Assembly (NCBI GenBank): GCA_964570935.1
Contig: CAZMZP010000099.1
Coordinates: forward strand, 1 to 13,699
Length of the DNA stretch: 13,699 nucleotides
Source of the DNA: JAFGJU01 sp964570935
Lineage (GTDB): Bacteria; Eisenbacteria; RBG-16-71-46; JAFGJU01
Direction of reading: 5' to 3'
The position numbers and the translations under genes are program-made. The notes beneath the pieces are model-generated. The model saw only the letters and a list, made by a program, of their open reading frames with translations, searched no databases and was not told the origin of the DNA. Below, in pieces: positions 13,318 through 13,699 of the stretch; position 1 is the stretch's first letter, and every line of letters begins with the position of its first letter.

Positions 13318-13699
13318 TTACCTATAAAGCGCCTTGATCCGTCCCCAGGTTGTCGAGACAACCTCCACGTCGGTAATCCAGCCCCCGCAGGGGCTCTGCA
13401 GCGTGCCTCCCAGTTCGGCGGCGCATTCCTGGATGCTGCCGGCCGGCGCGTCCGGAGTAATTCCGCGCGTACCAGACGGGCGCGCGACCCCGAGCCTGAC
13501 CTCCGGGACCTCCACCCACACCCCGCCGAACACCTCGCCGGTTTCCGCGGCCAGGACCCTTACCAGATAGTCGCCGGGAGGAACGTCAGTGATGGTGGCG
13601 GCAAGGTCGAAGCAGCACAGACAATGACACGGTCCGACCTCGAACGTCTCTGACTCGCAGAGGTCGAGCGTGTCCCCTCGCGCATCCAGTTCAAACGCG
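13318..13699 (-). CDS. C-terminal part of a beta-rich hypothetical protein, 5' end outside the window
   Basis: The minus-strand frame is open from the right window edge to a TAA at 13318-13320, giving the last ~126 residues of a longer protein. The visible part has a cysteine cluster (EVGPCHCLCCFDL), then ITDVPPGDYLVRVLAAETGEVFGG (bases about 13522-13593), the pattern of a beta-sandwich repeat that spells out a small extracellular domain. It then has a further Cys-containing stretch (SIQECAAELGG and QSPCGGW) and ends in TTWGRIKALYR. The GTG at 13531-13533 is an internal codon, not a good start, since the homogeneous coding sequence continues upstream. No enzyme motif is seen. A secreted or surface protein is inferred from the beta-rich, Cys-rich composition; the N-terminus that would show a signal peptide is missing. 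It converges on the PLD-like gene. Confidence 0.6.
   Translation of the reverse strand, partial: AFELDARGDTLDLCESETFEVGPCHCLCCFDLAATITDVPPGDYLVRVLAAETGEVFGGVWVEVPEVRLGVARPSGTRGITPDAPAGSIQECAAELGGTLQSPCGGWITDVEVVSTTWGRIKALYR

Overview
The window looks like a GC-rich bacterial chromosome segment from an anaerobic or facultatively anaerobic organism. The main grounds are a complete four-gene cytoplasmic group 3b [NiFe] hydrogenase (NADPH-linked 'sulfhydrogenase' type), a short-form AMP nucleosidase, an ATP-type PEP carboxykinase and several proteins with signal peptides. Strong GGAGG-like ribosome binding sites and tight gene packing fit a bacterium. The mix is compatible with an uncultured lineage such as an FCB-type candidate phylum, but no rRNA or other phylogenetic marker is present, so this is a weak inference. 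I see no transposases, integrases, tRNAs, rRNAs or CRISPR arrays.

Layout, left to right. (1) 2-1522, plus: the 3' part of a divergent pckA that runs off the left edge. (2) 1526-3992, minus: an MIO-type ammonia-lyase (histidine ammonia-lyase-like) followed after 19 bases by an uncharacterised two-winged-helix protein, convergent with pckA. (3) 4132-6324, minus: AMP nucleosidase, then an EamA/RarD transporter 4 bases later, then a small exported glycine/alanine-rich protein. (4) 6476-10728, minus: the hydrogenase operon in the order beta, gamma, delta, alpha (hydB-hydG-hydD-hydA), as in Pyrococcus furiosus sulfhydrogenase I. (5) 10729-11019: a divergent control region. (6) 11020-13309, plus: a secreted SagB-type nitroreductase and a secreted two-HKD phospholipase D-family protein. 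(7) 13318-13699, minus: the C-terminal end of a beta-rich, cysteine-rich protein that runs off the right edge.

How the parts work together. HydB and HydG are expected to pass electrons between the HydD/HydA [NiFe] module and NAD(P)H, giving reversible H2 metabolism in the cytosol. AMP nucleosidase releases adenine and ribose 5-phosphate from AMP, and its gene is tightly coupled to that of a metabolite exporter. The ammonia-lyase deaminates histidine or a related amino acid, and the two-winged-helix gene behind it may be its regulator. PEP carboxykinase links oxaloacetate and PEP. The SagB and PLD proteins appear to form a separate two-gene exported unit.

The two most notable molecular oddities are both single-residue changes at essential cofactor sites. 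The ammonia-lyase has Ala-Cys-Gly instead of Ala-Ser-Gly at the MIO-forming triad. The hydrogenase small subunit has Cys-x-x-Asp instead of Cys-x-x-Cys at the first proximal-cluster motif. I did not find a clearly new multi-gene system. The best candidates for undescribed biology are these two cofactor variants, the exported SagB-PLD pair, and the repeat or palindrome elements around the hydrogenase genes.
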